This document shows, one piece after another, positions 45,279-54,925 of a stretch of 64,000 bases of DNA. The stretch's first letter is position 1, and every line of letters starts with the position of its first letter. The notes under the pieces are model-generated. The model was not told the DNA's origin and did no database searches. It saw only the letters and a list, made by a program, of their open reading frames with translations. The stretch is from Paraburkholderia dioscoreae (GTDB taxonomy: Bacteria; Pseudomonadota; Gammaproteobacteria; Burkholderiales; Burkholderiaceae): contig NZ_LR699553.1 of NCBI RefSeq assembly GCF_902459535.1, positions 682,001 to 746,000 on the forward strand, written 5' to 3'. A program made the translations under genes and the position numbers.

Positions 45279-46592
45279 ATGCATGAAATCGCTGTGCGTG
45301 GCCGATTCGATGGCGCTGCGATTCGACGGAGAAACAGCTTGCGGGCGATCAGGCTTCCGGCGTTCTCGATGGCGGGCAGCTTCGGCGCGAGCGCGGCGAC
45401 GTGGGTCCTGCTGCAACAGTTCGCCGTGCGTGGACTTGTAGCGATCAAATTCCTTGCGATTGGCCGGATGCTCGGGCCGGCGGCGATCGGCAGCGTGAGC
45501 GTGGCTTTGCTCGCGGTGGCGATTGCCGAGGCACTCTCCGATACCGGACTCGCGCAGGCGGTCATTCAGGGCGAACATCCGCCGTCGCGCTCGCAACTCG
45601 GTGCGGTGTGGACGACATTGACGGCGCGAGGCGTGCTGATCTCGCTGCTGCTGGTCGCGCTCGCGCCGTTGCTGAGCAGCCAGTTCCATCTGAACGGCTC
45701 GCTGGTGCTGATCCAGCTCGCGGCGCTGCTGCCGTTGCTGCGCGGTCTTGCTTCGCCTGCGTATTACGTGGTGCAGCGCGAGCGGCGTTTCCAGCACATC
45801 GCCGGAGTGGAAGTGGCGGCGGCGTTCACCGATTGCGCGGTCGGACTCGTGCTCGCGTATTCCGGCGCCGGCGCGGCCTCGGTGCTGATCGGTCTCGTGG
45901 CCGGCGAAAGCCTGAAAAGCACGCTGACCTGGGCGACCATGAAACCGCGCCCGCCGATCCGTGCCGTATGGTCGGGCATCGGCCACTATGTCGGCTTCAG
46001 CCGCTGGATCTGGGCAAGCAGCGTCATCAATCTGCTGCTCAACCAGTTCGACAAGGTGGTGGTCGGCAAATTACTCGGGCCGGCCCAACTGGGCAGCTAT
46101 CAGATGTCGTCGCGGCTCGCGCAGATGCTGCTCGCGGATGCCGCGATCGCCATGTCGCAATACCTGTTCCCCACTTTCGCGGCGCATTACCGGCGCAATC
46201 CGCAGTCGGCCTCGCGCGTCATCAAGATTTACCTGCTGGTGATCGCGATCGGGCTCGCTGCATTCGTCGCGCTGCTCAGGCTGATCGCCGAGCCGCTGTT
46301 CTCGCTGATTCTCGGCGCGGCGTGGCTGCCGGCGGTGCCGCTCTTCAGAATCCTCGTGATCAACATGGCGATCGGTGCGTTGATCGCGGTACTGGTGGCT
46401 TACCTGCGCGCGGTGGGCGACGCGAAGGCGACCGTGCATGCGTCGGCGATTCAGGTCGTGGTGCTGCTGTTGAGCGCGCCTCCCGCCGTCCACTGGTGGG
46501 GCGTGACGGGCATTGCCTGGTCCATGACGCTGGGCCTTGGCTGCGCCGCCGCGTGGATGCTGTTCCGAACGTTGACGGCAAGGACATCATGA
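45279..46592 (+). CDS. Wzx-type lipid-linked oligosaccharide flippase
   Basis: A 437-residue MATE/MOP-superfamily membrane protein with about twelve helices. It moves the finished undecaprenyl-linked repeat unit across the inner membrane. Polysaccharide-flippase motifs include GRMLGPAAIGSVSVALL, GLAQAVIQG and VVGKLLGPAQLGSYQMSSR. Its TGA overlaps the ATGATG start of the next glycosyltransferase (46589-46594), showing tight coupling. Confidence 0.86.
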   Translation: MHEIAVRGRFDGAAIRRRNSLRAIRLPAFSMAGSFGASAATWVLLQQFAVRGLVAIKFLAIGRMLGPAAIGSVSVALLAVAIAEALSDTGLAQAVIQGEHPPSRSQLGAVWTTLTARGVLISLLLVALAPLLSSQFHLNGSLVLIQLAALLPLLRGLASPAYYVVQRERRFQHIAGVEVAAAFTDCAVGLVLAYSGAGAASVLIGLVAGESLKSTLTWATMKPRPPIRAVWSGIGHYVGFSRWIWASSVINLLLNQFDKVVVGKLLGPAQLGSYQMSSRLAQMLLADAAIAMSQYLFPTFAAHYRRNPQSASRVIKIYLLVIAIGLAAFVALLRLIAEPLFSLILGAAWLPAVPLFRILVINMAIGALIAVLVAYLRAVGDAKATVHASAIQVVVLLLSAPPAVHWWGVTGIAWSMTLGLGCAAAWMLFRTLTARTS

Positions 46593-47665
46593 TGCGTGTT
46601 TTTCATCTGGTCCTTGCGCCGCGGTTGTCGGGAGCCGAAGTCCTGGCCAAGGATCTCGCGCTCGACCAGTGTGCCGAGGGCATGGCGGTGTGCGTGGCTT
46701 CGCTGTTGCCGGCGCATGCAGAGTTCGCGCCGCTGCAGGACGACTTGCAGCGCCACGGCGTACAGTGCGTGTTTCCGCGGCGGCGGCATCGCGCGCTGGT
46801 CAAGTTGTGCCATCTGTTTGGCGCGGTACGGCGCTTTCGTCCGGATGTGATTTTTGCTCATGCGACCATTCCGTCGTTTTATGCGCGCGCGTTGCCGATG
46901 CGTGTGCCGGTGGTCTATGTCATGCATTCGGCGACCAACGACTTCGAGCGCCCGCTGTTCAGACGCGTCGAACATATGCTCTCGGGACGCGCCCGCGTGG
47001 TGATCGGCGTGTCGGAGCAGGGCGTGACGGACTACGTGCAGGCCATCGGGCCGCATCCTTCAATGACCGTGGTGCCGAACGGCGTGGACCTCGCGCGCTT
47101 CTCGTTTACCGACGGCGGGGAGCGCGACGGCCGCACGCCGCAAGTGGTGCAGATTGGCCGATACGCGGCGGTGAAGAATCAACTGGCGACGGTGCGGGCT
47201 TTCAGTGAAGTACTCAGAAAGGGGAAAGACGCGCGTCTGGTGTTGTACGGCGTGGTCGAAGATCCCGACTATCAGCGTGCGGTCGTCGCGCTGGCGAAGG
47301 AGCTGGGCATTGCGGAACGCGTCGTGGTAGCCGGCCCGCGCACGGATGTTGCAACTGTGCTGTCGGAGTCGAATGTTTTCGTTATGCCGTCGCAATCCGA
47401 GGCGCACAGTGTGGCTTTTCTGGAGGCGCTCGCTTCGGGCGTGCCGATCGTGGCGAGCAAGATTCCGGCCTTCGCCTTCGCGAACGGCTTTCCCGGCGTC
47501 CAGTTGGTCGATACCGACAATGTGCAATGCTATGCCGAAGCAGTGATCGCCGCGTTGGGGCAGGAGCGGGCGCAACGCTCGCTGACCGGGCTGACGCTCA
47601 GGGATACCGCAGACCGCTATCGTGCGATTGCGCGGCAGGTGAGCCTTGCCGTGCCGGCCCGTTAG
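46589..47665 (+). CDS. Family 4 glycosyltransferase (paralogue of the one at 16086)
   Basis: 358 residues. The N-terminus VFHLVLAPRLSGAEVLAKDL and AHATIPSFYARALPM correspond motif by motif to the 16086 protein. The donor site MPSQSEAHSVAFLEALASG is a close match. It starts at ATG 46589 or 46592, both within the stop of wzx. It is the last gene of the plus-strand right wing. The closeness to the 16086 copy suggests duplication, and the two may add the same sugar in different positions. Confidence 0.86.
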   Translation: MMRVFHLVLAPRLSGAEVLAKDLALDQCAEGMAVCVASLLPAHAEFAPLQDDLQRHGVQCVFPRRRHRALVKLCHLFGAVRRFRPDVIFAHATIPSFYARALPMRVPVVYVMHSATNDFERPLFRRVEHMLSGRARVVIGVSEQGVTDYVQAIGPHPSMTVVPNGVDLARFSFTDGGERDGRTPQVVQIGRYAAVKNQLATVRAFSEVLRKGKDARLVLYGVVEDPDYQRAVVALAKELGIAERVVVAGPRTDVATVLSESNVFVMPSQSEAHSVAFLEALASGVPIVASKIPAFAFANGFPGVQLVDTDNVQCYAEAVIAALGQERAQRSLTGLTLRDTADRYRAIARQVSLAVPAR

Positions 47666-47720
47666 CGCGCATCAAACACACCTTCGGCTCGCGGCCGGGC
47701 CGCGCGAGGCCACTGCATCA

Positions 47721-48848
47721 TCAATGATGACTGGTCAGTTCGCGCGTGTCGGGTGCCGGTTCAGGTGCGGGCTCTGCGGGCGGCGGAATCTGGAGTTGGG
47801 TTTCGTGTTGCGCAAGTGTCACGAGGCGCTGGGCTTCCTTGCTGCTCGAATCGATCTGCAGTGCGGTGCCGGCATTGTGCGAGACGCAGTTCCATCGCGC
47901 GATATATCCGCAGCCTCGCGCCAGACTCAGCAGCGCATCGCGCTGCTGCTCGCGCGCGCTCAGTGTCGCGCGCATATTCAACGCATCGCGATTATCGGGT
48001 TGCACGGAGATCGCCGCCGCAAGGCGCACTCTGGTCGCCGACAGATTGTTCTGCTGCAGATCGGCACGTGCGGCTCTGAGATGCCTGGACACGTCCGCGC
48101 GCGGTTTGTCCGGCGGCTTGCCTGACTGGCCGCCCGGATTGCGTTTTGCATCGGGCTCGACGGATGCGACGCGGCGCGACGAAAGCGGCGGCGTAGCGGC
48201 GGCTGGCGGAACCGGCGGCGAACGCACGGGCGCGCTACGAATGGCGGCGACGGTCGTGGATTTCTGCGCGGCTGCACTGGTCGCGGGTTTTTGCGGTAGG
48301 GCGGCGGGCGGCGCCTGCGCAAGAATCGTTATGGATTTCTGAGGCGCGGCAGTCACGGATCGCTGGGTAGCCGCCGCCGCGGGCTTCTGGGGAACGACGG
48401 CAAGCGGCGCGGCATGCTGTGTCTGCACCTTGCCGGAGACCGCGATGGGGGCGCCGACTTTCGAGTCGCTGCTATGGATGAACCCCAGGTACACCGCGGA
48501 TGTCACCGTCAGCACCGACGCGGCCAGCACGAGGGGTTGCCGCAGTCGCTGATAGGCGGACACGGCGACAGCCGGTTCCTCGACGAACGCATAGGAGTTG
48601 ACCAGCGCGCGCGAGGACGGATTCCATAGCTTGCGCGCCGGCAGCCGGCTGTCGACCAGCGGCTGCGGATCGTTCAGTGGCTCGTTTAGCGGGACTTTCA
48701 GGGAAGAGCGCGCCGCCGCACGTGCGCCAGGTGCATCGACCGGCCGCTGATGACACGAAGGACAGGGCGTGAAACGACCGGCTAGCGGGACACCGCAGTG
48801 TCCGCATCGGGGGGAGTCGTGCTGATCGGAGGTCAAGTCGCTAAGCAT
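47721..48848 (-). CDS. Membrane protein with N-terminal zinc ribbon and Ala/Pro-rich periplasmic region
   Basis: A 375-residue protein. CGHCGVPLAGRFTPCPSC (about residues 15-32) is a two-CxxC zinc ribbon. One transmembrane segment follows (LVLAASVLTVTSAVYLGFI, about 106-125), then a long Ala/Pro/Lys/Thr-rich spacer. A C-terminal conserved helical part (about 260-355) has TPR-like character (RAARADLQQNNLSATRVRLA, then ALNMRATLSAREQQRDALLS). ATG 48848 is chosen over an upstream start. It resembles uncharacterised envelope proteins. It is convergent with the last EPS gene. Confidence 0.65.
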   Translation of the reverse strand: MLSDLTSDQHDSPRCGHCGVPLAGRFTPCPSCHQRPVDAPGARAAARSSLKVPLNEPLNDPQPLVDSRLPARKLWNPSSRALVNSYAFVEEPAVAVSAYQRLRQPLVLAASVLTVTSAVYLGFIHSSDSKVGAPIAVSGKVQTQHAAPLAVVPQKPAAAATQRSVTAAPQKSITILAQAPPAALPQKPATSAAAQKSTTVAAIRSAPVRSPPVPPAAATPPLSSRRVASVEPDAKRNPGGQSGKPPDKPRADVSRHLRAARADLQQNNLSATRVRLAAAISVQPDNRDALNMRATLSAREQQRDALLSLARGCGYIARWNCVSHNAGTALQIDSSSKEAQRLVTLAQHETQLQIPPPAEPAPEPAPDTRELTSHH

Positions 48849-48927
48849 CGCCGTGTCGCTAAGGGGCGTCGAATGCCGGCGCCACAATCAGAAAAACAGG
48901 GCACCGCAACGAGGCTTGCAAGCAAGG

Positions 48928-49530
48928 TTACTGTGCGACGACGTAACCCCGCGCCTGCATGCACGCGCCATACGCGGCCCAATACTGTGTCATTGGCGGC
49001 TCCGGTGCCGGCAGCGGCGGCAGCTTCACGCCGGATGCCGCCGCTACCTGTGCCGCGCTCGCAGCCGCCGTTTCCGAGGCGCCGTTGTCCGCGCTGGTTG
49101 CGGATGCACCCGTGGCGGCCGTAGCCGTGGTCGTGGTGCCTGCCTGAGTCGCGCTCGCCGCTTTGGGCGCTGCGGCACCTTTGGCCGTCGCCGCCGTGGT
49201 CGCGGCGGGCGCGCTTGCGCCTGTCGCTTCGGCTGCGGCCGGCATGCTCGCGCCGATCGGCGTGCTCGAGAAGGTGCTGGAAGGCAACGGCGGCCGCGAC
49301 GGCACGCCGGTCGACGACGTTTTGGTGGCAGCCGGCTTGCGCGGCGGAGTCTGCGGTTCCCGGGCGATGTTGACCTTGGTCTGCCTGTTCGCAGTCGCGT
49401 AGCACATCGCGGTATCGATGCTGCGCTGATAAGGGCTTTGACTTCGAATCGGATAGGTAAGCGGCTGCCATGCGAAGGCAGCACTGCTAAACACCACTAG
49501 CGTCAGTACGGTATATGTTTTGATTTGCAT
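48928..49530 (-). CDS. Exported Ala/Thr-rich protein with conserved C-terminal Tyr/Cys motif
   Basis: 200 residues. A Sec signal (TYTVLTLVVFSSAAFAWQ, cleavage after AFA) is followed by a conserved SPYQRSIDTAMCYATANRQ patch, a long low-complexity Ala/Thr/Ser/Pro linker and a short end AAYGACMQARGYVV. The two Cys-bearing patches suggest a disulfide in the periplasm. GGGAG precedes ATG 49530. The function is unknown; it is on the same strand as the zinc-ribbon protein, 79 nt apart. Confidence 0.65.
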   Translation of the reverse strand: MQIKTYTVLTLVVFSSAAFAWQPLTYPIRSQSPYQRSIDTAMCYATANRQTKVNIAREPQTPPRKPAATKTSSTGVPSRPPLPSSTFSSTPIGASMPAAAEATGASAPAATTAATAKGAAAPKAASATQAGTTTTATAATGASATSADNGASETAAASAAQVAAASGVKLPPLPAPEPPMTQYWAAYGACMQARGYVVAQ

Positions 49531-49791
49531 CGCAGTCGCTCCCGCAGCGATGTTTCGCCTCTCGTAGGCAATCGCGCTTCGCGGTATGTTCTTGATAGCT
49601 GCTGATTCTGCCGCTGAACGGCGGCTCACTGCCGCGAAGGCTGCTTTCCTGAGCGTAACACCCTGTATTGTCCGCGCAATACACTGACATAGCGCGCGAA
49701 ACCGCCATCCTGCAGTCGAATCAAGCCAGATGGATGTGAAATGGCGGAAAAGTCAGGGGTATCCCTGGGCGATGCTGCTTTCCTGCGCGAT

Positions 49792-50106
49792 TTATGGATT
49801 GGGCTTGGCGCGGCCCGATTGCTCGACGTCGCGGAACCAGTGTTCCGCGCGCGAGCGCTCGGCAACGGAGGATTGAGGCCGTCGCGCGATCAATTCACGA
49901 TCGATGAACTGATAGCCCCATTCCACCCCGTCCCTGACGGCTTCCTCTTCAGTCAGCCATTCCGGTTGGGTTGTCATCGGACGGTCATAGACTGGCGTTC
50001 CAGCACCTCGACTTATGCTCACGCTCGCCACCCACGCGCCGCGCTCGTTGGGCTCAGGCCGTACGACGATCTCAAACTCGCCGTAAGAAACAGTGCATGT
50101 TGGCAT
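49792..50106 (-). CDS. Small cytoplasmic protein of unknown function
   Basis: 104 residues beginning MPTCTVSYGEFEIVVRPEPN. AAGGAG lies 8-10 nt before the ATG, so this start is preferred over an in-frame ATG 33 nt upstream. It has mixed alpha/beta character, with a C-terminal WGYQFIDREL patch, and no membrane segment. I do not recognise a named domain with certainty. Confidence 0.65.
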   Translation of the reverse strand: MPTCTVSYGEFEIVVRPEPNERGAWVASVSISRGAGTPVYDRPMTTQPEWLTEEEAVRDGVEWGYQFIDRELIARRPQSSVAERSRAEHWFRDVEQSGRAKPNP

Positions 50107-50394
50107 CGTTTTCTCCTTTGCAGCGTTCGTGATCGGCATCCGCCGGCATTCGGCGCGGGTGCTTCTCGCAAGAAGCCATCATGCCGCAATTCCGTCACCC
50201 CGACAGCAGGATATTCAGCCTGAGCGGCAAACCGCTGTGCGTATGCCGTCGACGGTTTCCATCGGAGAGGCGATGCTTCACTTGGCCATGACTTGCTCGT
50301 AGACTTCCAGACGGGATTGCGCGTCTTTAACACCTCGCGAGGTCCGCGAGCAGCGCGGTGAGGCGTGATATATGCCTGATGGGAGGCATTGGCC

Positions 50395-50592
50395 ATGCAG
50401 GAATTCGATTTCTACCTTAACCTGAAGAAGCCGACGCTCGGGCTATCTGTGCGCAAGGGCGCCGGCTTGCCCGATCTGGTCGATCAAGGCGACTGGCAAT
50501 TCGAGGGAAGCGTGTCGCAAAACGAACTGACACCGGCACTCCTGAAGGGACTTGAGGCGAACGGCCACGCATTTCAGGAGTTGGGTGAGTGA
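50395..50592 (+). CDS. Small protein of unknown function (65 aa)
   Basis: Begins MQEFDFYLNLKKPTLGLSVR and ends LLKGLEANGHAFQELGE. A GGGAGG ribosome site (50381-50386) stands 8 nt ahead, which fixes the ATG at 50395. The protein is acidic-neutral and soluble. It is followed at 48 nt by the DksA-like gene on the same strand, so the pair may be co-transcribed. Confidence 0.65.
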   Translation: MQEFDFYLNLKKPTLGLSVRKGAGLPDLVDQGDWQFEGSVSQNELTPALLKGLEANGHAFQELGE

Positions 50593-50640
50593 CGCTTCAC
50601 GCTACCGCGTGTAAAGCGAATCAACGCAAGGGGGAAAATC

Positions 50641-51021
50641 ATGGCGCAGCAACAGAGTGAGTTGAGTGAAGCGTTCATCGCGCAACAGCGCGAGCGTCTC
50701 GAGGCGCTTCGCCGGGAAGTGCTGGGCGAAGAGGAGAACACGCTCTCCGACGAGCAGGCGGCTCAGGAGCAGCATGGCGACGAAGCCGAGGAGTACGAGG
50801 ACGAAGCGCAGACAATGGCACAGAAGGAGGTCAGCCAGGCGTTGCGTGACGTGAACGATCATCGCATTGCGGACATCCAGCGCGCATTGCAGAAGATCGA
50901 GCAGGGCACCTACGGTCTGTCTGACGAGAGCGGTCTGCCGATTCCAAAGGCGCGGCTCGAAGCCACGCCGGAGGCGATCTTCACCGTTGAGGAGCAGAGC
51001 CGCCGCGAGACCGGCAAGTGA
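50641..51021 (+). CDS. DksA/TraR-like protein without zinc-finger cysteines
   Basis: 126 residues. The N-terminal half is a long coiled coil with an acidic tip (DEAEEYEDEA), and the C-terminal half keeps the DksA zinc-finger framework (IEQGTYGLSDESGLPIPKAR, LEATPEA). All four metal-binding Cys positions are replaced (YGLSDESG for YGxCxxCG, later VEEQ for CxxC). The family binds RNA polymerase through the secondary channel and adjusts transcription in stress and starvation. Cys-free forms may be redox-independent variants. The ribosome site is AAGGGGG. Confidence 0.82.
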   Translation: MAQQQSELSEAFIAQQRERLEALRREVLGEEENTLSDEQAAQEQHGDEAEEYEDEAQTMAQKEVSQALRDVNDHRIADIQRALQKIEQGTYGLSDESGLPIPKARLEATPEAIFTVEEQSRRETGK

Positions 51022-51205
51022 CAGCTTCCCCGTGACGCCTCGCGGCCGGATTCGCCAATGCCTGTCATTGGAAAAATCAATATTTCCTTCTTTATGATCC
51101 GTTCATAGAATGGCATTGGCGCAATTGTGGGGCCTTGCGCCGTGGGTGGCGTAAGCCCACTTGAGCCAGCCTCCAGGTCCCCTGAAGCAGTTCATGGAGT
51201 CTCCT

Positions 51206-53488
51206 ATGACCACGCGACGCGAAGTTCCGGGAATCCGGCCGTATGACGGTCCTGCTGGCGGTTGGGGAGCGCTGCGGGCGACGGCTCAGGCCGTTCGCAC
51301 GCAGATGGAGAACATCGAGGCGCCAATTACGCTGATGCGGACCAATCAGCCTGATGGCTTCGATTGTCCGGGTTGCGCCTGGCCGGACAAGGAGCACAAA
51401 TCCACTTTCCAGTTCTGCGAAAACGGCGCCAAGGCGGTGACATGGGAAGCGACCACCAAGCGGGTGGGACCGGAGTTTTTCCAGAACAATACGGTGTCCT
51501 CGCTGCTGCAACGCTCGGATTTCGAACTGGAGGATCTCGGCCGGCTGACACATCCTCTCGTCTACGACCGCGCCACCGACAAATTCCGGGCAGTGGAATG
51601 GGAGGACGCCTTCGCTCGTATCGGTGAAGTGCTGCGCGGCTTGTCCTCTCCCGACGAAGCCGAGTTCTATACATCGGGCAGGGCGTCGAACGAGGCCGCC
51701 TACCTGTTCCAGTTGCTCGCGCGGGAATACGGCACGAACAATTTCCCCGACTGCTCGAACATGTGCCACGAGCCGACCAGCGTCGGCTTGCCGCAGTCGA
51801 TCGGGATCGGCAAAGGCACGGTGTCGCTGGACGATTTCGACTCGACCGAGCTCATCCTCTCGATCGGTCACAATCCCGGCACGAATCACCCCCGGATGAT
51901 GGGCACGCTGCACGAATGCTCACGGCGCAATGTGCCGATCATCGTGTTCAATCCGCTGCGCGAGCGCGCACTCGAACGCTTTGCCGATCCGCAGAGCGTT
52001 GTTGAAATGGCGACCTTCGGCTCGACCCGGATCGCGTCGACCTATTTTCAGGTCGACGCCGGCGGAGACGCGGCCGCCCTCAAAGGCATCATGAAAGCGC
52101 TCGTCGCGATGGACGCGGAACAGGGAAAAACCGTACTGGACCACGAGTTCATCGCGACACATACCCAGGGTTTCGACGCGTTCGCGGCGGATCTGGAAGC
52201 GACCTCATGGGACGACATCGAAAAGGCGAGCGGGCTGACCCGTGAAGATCTCGAAGAGGTCGCCATTGCCTATGCAAAATCGAATGCGACGATTGTCACT
52301 TACGGAATGGGCGTGACCCAGCATAACAAAGGCACCGCCAATGTCCGGCTGATTGCCGATCTGTTGCTGTTGCGCGGCAATATTGGCAAGCCGGGCGCAG
52401 GCATCTGTCCGTTACGCGGACATTCGAACGTGCAGGGCAACCGGACCGTCGGCATTACTGAAAAGCCTTCCGAAGCCTTCCTCAAGCAGATCGAGAACGT
52501 GCTCGGGTTCAAGCCACCCGCGGCACACGGACACGACGCCGTCCAGGCGATGCAGGCGATGATCGCCGGCACGGCCAGGGTGCTGATCTGTCTCGGCGGA
52601 AACTTCGCTGTTGCGTTGCCGGATTCCGAGCAGTCGTTTCCCGCCATGAGCAAGCTCGATCTGAGCGTTCACCTCGGCACCAAGCTCAATCGTTCTCACC
52701 TGCTTGTGGCCAAAGAAACGTATGTGCTGCCCGTGCTCGGCCGCACGGAACTCGACATACAGGCAAACGGCCGGCAATCCATCACTGTGGAAGATTCGAT
52801 GTCGATGGTCCACGCTTCTTCGGGCAAGCTGAAACCCGCTTCAGAACATCTGCGATCCGAGCCGGCGATCGTCGCGGGTATTGCCACGGCCGCGTTGCCG
52901 AACAGCAAGGTTGCATGGTCGGAACTGGTGGCCGACTACGACAGGATCCGGGATCTGATCGAGCAAACCGTGCCGGGATTCGAAGCATTCAATGCACGAA
53001 TCCGGGTGCCGGGCGGATTCCGTATGCCGCTTCCCCCGACGGAGCGCGCGTGGCCCACGCCGTCGGGAAAAGCAATGTTCTCGGTGTACGGCGGGGTCAG
53101 GGAAGATGCCGACGTGCTCGGCGCTGACAATGTGCTGCGTCTCATCACGATCCGCAGCCACGACCAGTACAACACCACCATCTACGCGCTGGACGATCGT
53201 TACCGGGGTGTGTTCGGCCGCCGCGACGTGCTGTTCATGAACGAGGACGATCTGGCCGAACGCGGACTCGAACACGGTGATCTGGTCGACATCGAAACCG
53301 TTCTGGCGGGCAGACAGCTTCGCCTGAAGAAGATCACTGCAATCGCGTACAACATCGCGCCGGGTTCGGTGGCGGCCTATTATCCGGAAGCCAACGTGCT
53401 GGTGCCGCTCGACTTCATCGACAAGGAAAGCGGCACGCCTTCGTACAAGTCTGTTCCGGTTCATGTCATGCGCTCAGCGGAAATCTGA
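51206..53488 (+). CDS. YdeP/FdhF-like molybdopterin oxidoreductase alpha subunit
   Basis: A 760-residue member of the formate dehydrogenase-like Fdhalpha/YdeP family. GFDCPGCAWPDKEH (about residues 51-64) is the family N-terminal motif. YTSGRASNEAAYLFQLLARE, SNMCHEPTSVGL and LSIGHNPGTNHPR line the molybdopterin-guanine site, and SHDQYNTTIYALDDRYRGV is near the C-terminus. No signal peptide is seen, so it is cytoplasmic. E. coli YdeP is linked to acid resistance; the substrate is unknown. GGAG lies 6 nt ahead of ATG 51206. cydA follows 44 nt downstream. Confidence 0.87.
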   Translation: MTTRREVPGIRPYDGPAGGWGALRATAQAVRTQMENIEAPITLMRTNQPDGFDCPGCAWPDKEHKSTFQFCENGAKAVTWEATTKRVGPEFFQNNTVSSLLQRSDFELEDLGRLTHPLVYDRATDKFRAVEWEDAFARIGEVLRGLSSPDEAEFYTSGRASNEAAYLFQLLAREYGTNNFPDCSNMCHEPTSVGLPQSIGIGKGTVSLDDFDSTELILSIGHNPGTNHPRMMGTLHECSRRNVPIIVFNPLRERALERFADPQSVVEMATFGSTRIASTYFQVDAGGDAAALKGIMKALVAMDAEQGKTVLDHEFIATHTQGFDAFAADLEATSWDDIEKASGLTREDLEEVAIAYAKSNATIVTYGMGVTQHNKGTANVRLIADLLLLRGNIGKPGAGICPLRGHSNVQGNRTVGITEKPSEAFLKQIENVLGFKPPAAHGHDAVQAMQAMIAGTARVLICLGGNFAVALPDSEQSFPAMSKLDLSVHLGTKLNRSHLLVAKETYVLPVLGRTELDIQANGRQSITVEDSMSMVHASSGKLKPASEHLRSEPAIVAGIATAALPNSKVAWSELVADYDRIRDLIEQTVPGFEAFNARIRVPGGFRMPLPPTERAWPTPSGKAMFSVYGGVREDADVLGADNVLRLITIRSHDQYNTTIYALDDRYRGVFGRRDVLFMNEDDLAERGLEHGDLVDIETVLAGRQLRLKKITAIAYNIAPGSVAAYYPEANVLVPLDFIDKESGTPSYKSVPVHVMRSAEI

Positions 53489-53532
53489 TTTCCTACGCAA
53501 ATGCTGCTATCACCTGGAGCCGTTCACCGATC

Positions 53533-54921
53533 ATGGAAATCTTCGATGCATTCCACCTTGCCAGGTTGCAGTTTGCATTCACGGTTTCGTTTCATATTAT
53601 TTTCCCCGCCATCAGCATCGGCATGGCCAGCTTCCTGGCCGTGCTGGAATGGCGCTGGCTGCTGACCGGCGACGTCGCCTACAAGGACATGTTCCTGTTC
53701 TGGTCGAAGATCTTTGCGGTCGGTTTCGGCATGGGCGTGGTCTCGGGCGTAGTGATGGCCTACGAGTTCGGCACCAACTGGAGCGGTTTTTCCAGTGTAG
53801 CCGGCAATATCACGGGGCCGCTCCTGACCTATGAAGTGTTGACGGCATTCTTTCTCGAAGCCGGCTTTCTCGGCGTCATGCTGTTCGGCTGGGAACGGGT
53901 CACGCCGCGCTCGCATTTCTTCGCCACGCTCATGGTCGCGGTGGGCACGCTCATTTCCACGTTCTGGATTCTCGCGTCGAACAGCTTCATGCAGACGCCG
54001 CAAGGATTCGCTATCGAGGGTGGCCGTATCGTGCCGGTCGACTGGATGAAGGTGATTTTCAACCCGTCGTTTCCGTATCGCCTCGCGCATATGACCATCG
54101 CGGCATTCATCGTGGCGGGCTTCATCGTTGCCGCTTGCGGCGCGTGGCATCTGTTGCAGGGGCGGCGCGATAAACCCGTCACGCGTAGTTTTTCGATGGC
54201 GCTGTGGATTCTGCTCTTCCTCACGCCGATACAGATCTTCGTCGGCGATGCACATGGTCTGAACACACGCGAATATCAGCCAGCCAAGATCGCCGCGATC
54301 GAAGGACTGTGGGAAACCGAGAAGGGCGGCACGGCACTGAACCTGGTCGGGCTGCCCGACATGGATGCCGAAGTGACGCGATATACGCTGCAAGTGCCGC
54401 ATCTGGGCAGCCTTATCCTGACGCATAGCTGGAACGGAGAAATTCGCGGCTTGAAGGAATTTCCCCCTCAGGACCGCCCGTATTCGCCGATCGTGTTCTG
54501 GACATTCCGGATCATGGCGGGTCTCGGCATGTTGATGCTATTGACGGCGCTGCTCGGCCTCGTGCTCAGAGTGCGCGGCAGCCTCTACGAGACGAGGTGG
54601 TTTCAGCGTTTCGTTCTGTGCATGGGGCCTTCGGGAATCGTGGCGTTGCTGGCCGGGTGGATAACCACGGAAGTCGGCCGTCAACCCTGGACGGTGTACG
54701 GCGTTCTGCGCACAGCGGACTCTCTGTCGCCGATCGGTTCCCAGCAAGCCGGCGTTTCATTGCTGATCTTCGTGATGGTGTACTTCCTGGTATTCGGCAT
54801 GGGCTTCTACTACATGATGAAAATGATGAAGCGCGGACCGGAAGAGCATGTCGAGCGCCGTGATTCACGCAGGCATCCGGTCCTGCGCAATCGCCCGCTG
54901 GATGCCCTGGAAGGGGAGTGA
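53533..54921 (+). CDS. cydA: Cytochrome bd ubiquinol oxidase subunit I
   Basis: A 462-residue quinol oxidase core subunit with nine helices. The N-terminal RLQFAFTVSFHIIFPAISIG has the heme b595 axial His. GWITTEVGRQPWTVYGVLRT is the conserved block after the Q loop. The short Q loop places it in the CIO-like (cyanide-insensitive) branch. It is followed after 4 nt by cydB. It reduces oxygen with ubiquinol under low-oxygen or stress conditions. Operon with the molybdo-oxidoreductase upstream is probable. Confidence 0.95.
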   Translation: MEIFDAFHLARLQFAFTVSFHIIFPAISIGMASFLAVLEWRWLLTGDVAYKDMFLFWSKIFAVGFGMGVVSGVVMAYEFGTNWSGFSSVAGNITGPLLTYEVLTAFFLEAGFLGVMLFGWERVTPRSHFFATLMVAVGTLISTFWILASNSFMQTPQGFAIEGGRIVPVDWMKVIFNPSFPYRLAHMTIAAFIVAGFIVAACGAWHLLQGRRDKPVTRSFSMALWILLFLTPIQIFVGDAHGLNTREYQPAKIAAIEGLWETEKGGTALNLVGLPDMDAEVTRYTLQVPHLGSLILTHSWNGEIRGLKEFPPQDRPYSPIVFWTFRIMAGLGMLMLLTALLGLVLRVRGSLYETRWFQRFVLCMGPSGIVALLAGWITTEVGRQPWTVYGVLRTADSLSPIGSQQAGVSLLIFVMVYFLVFGMGFYYMMKMMKRGPEEHVERRDSRRHPVLRNRPLDALEGE

Positions 54922-54925
54922 CGCC

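Noticed and set aside
49741..50223. 160-codon plus-strand ORF
   Set aside because: Antisense to the 104-residue protein, which has a strong ribosome site; the plus-strand product is unrecognised.
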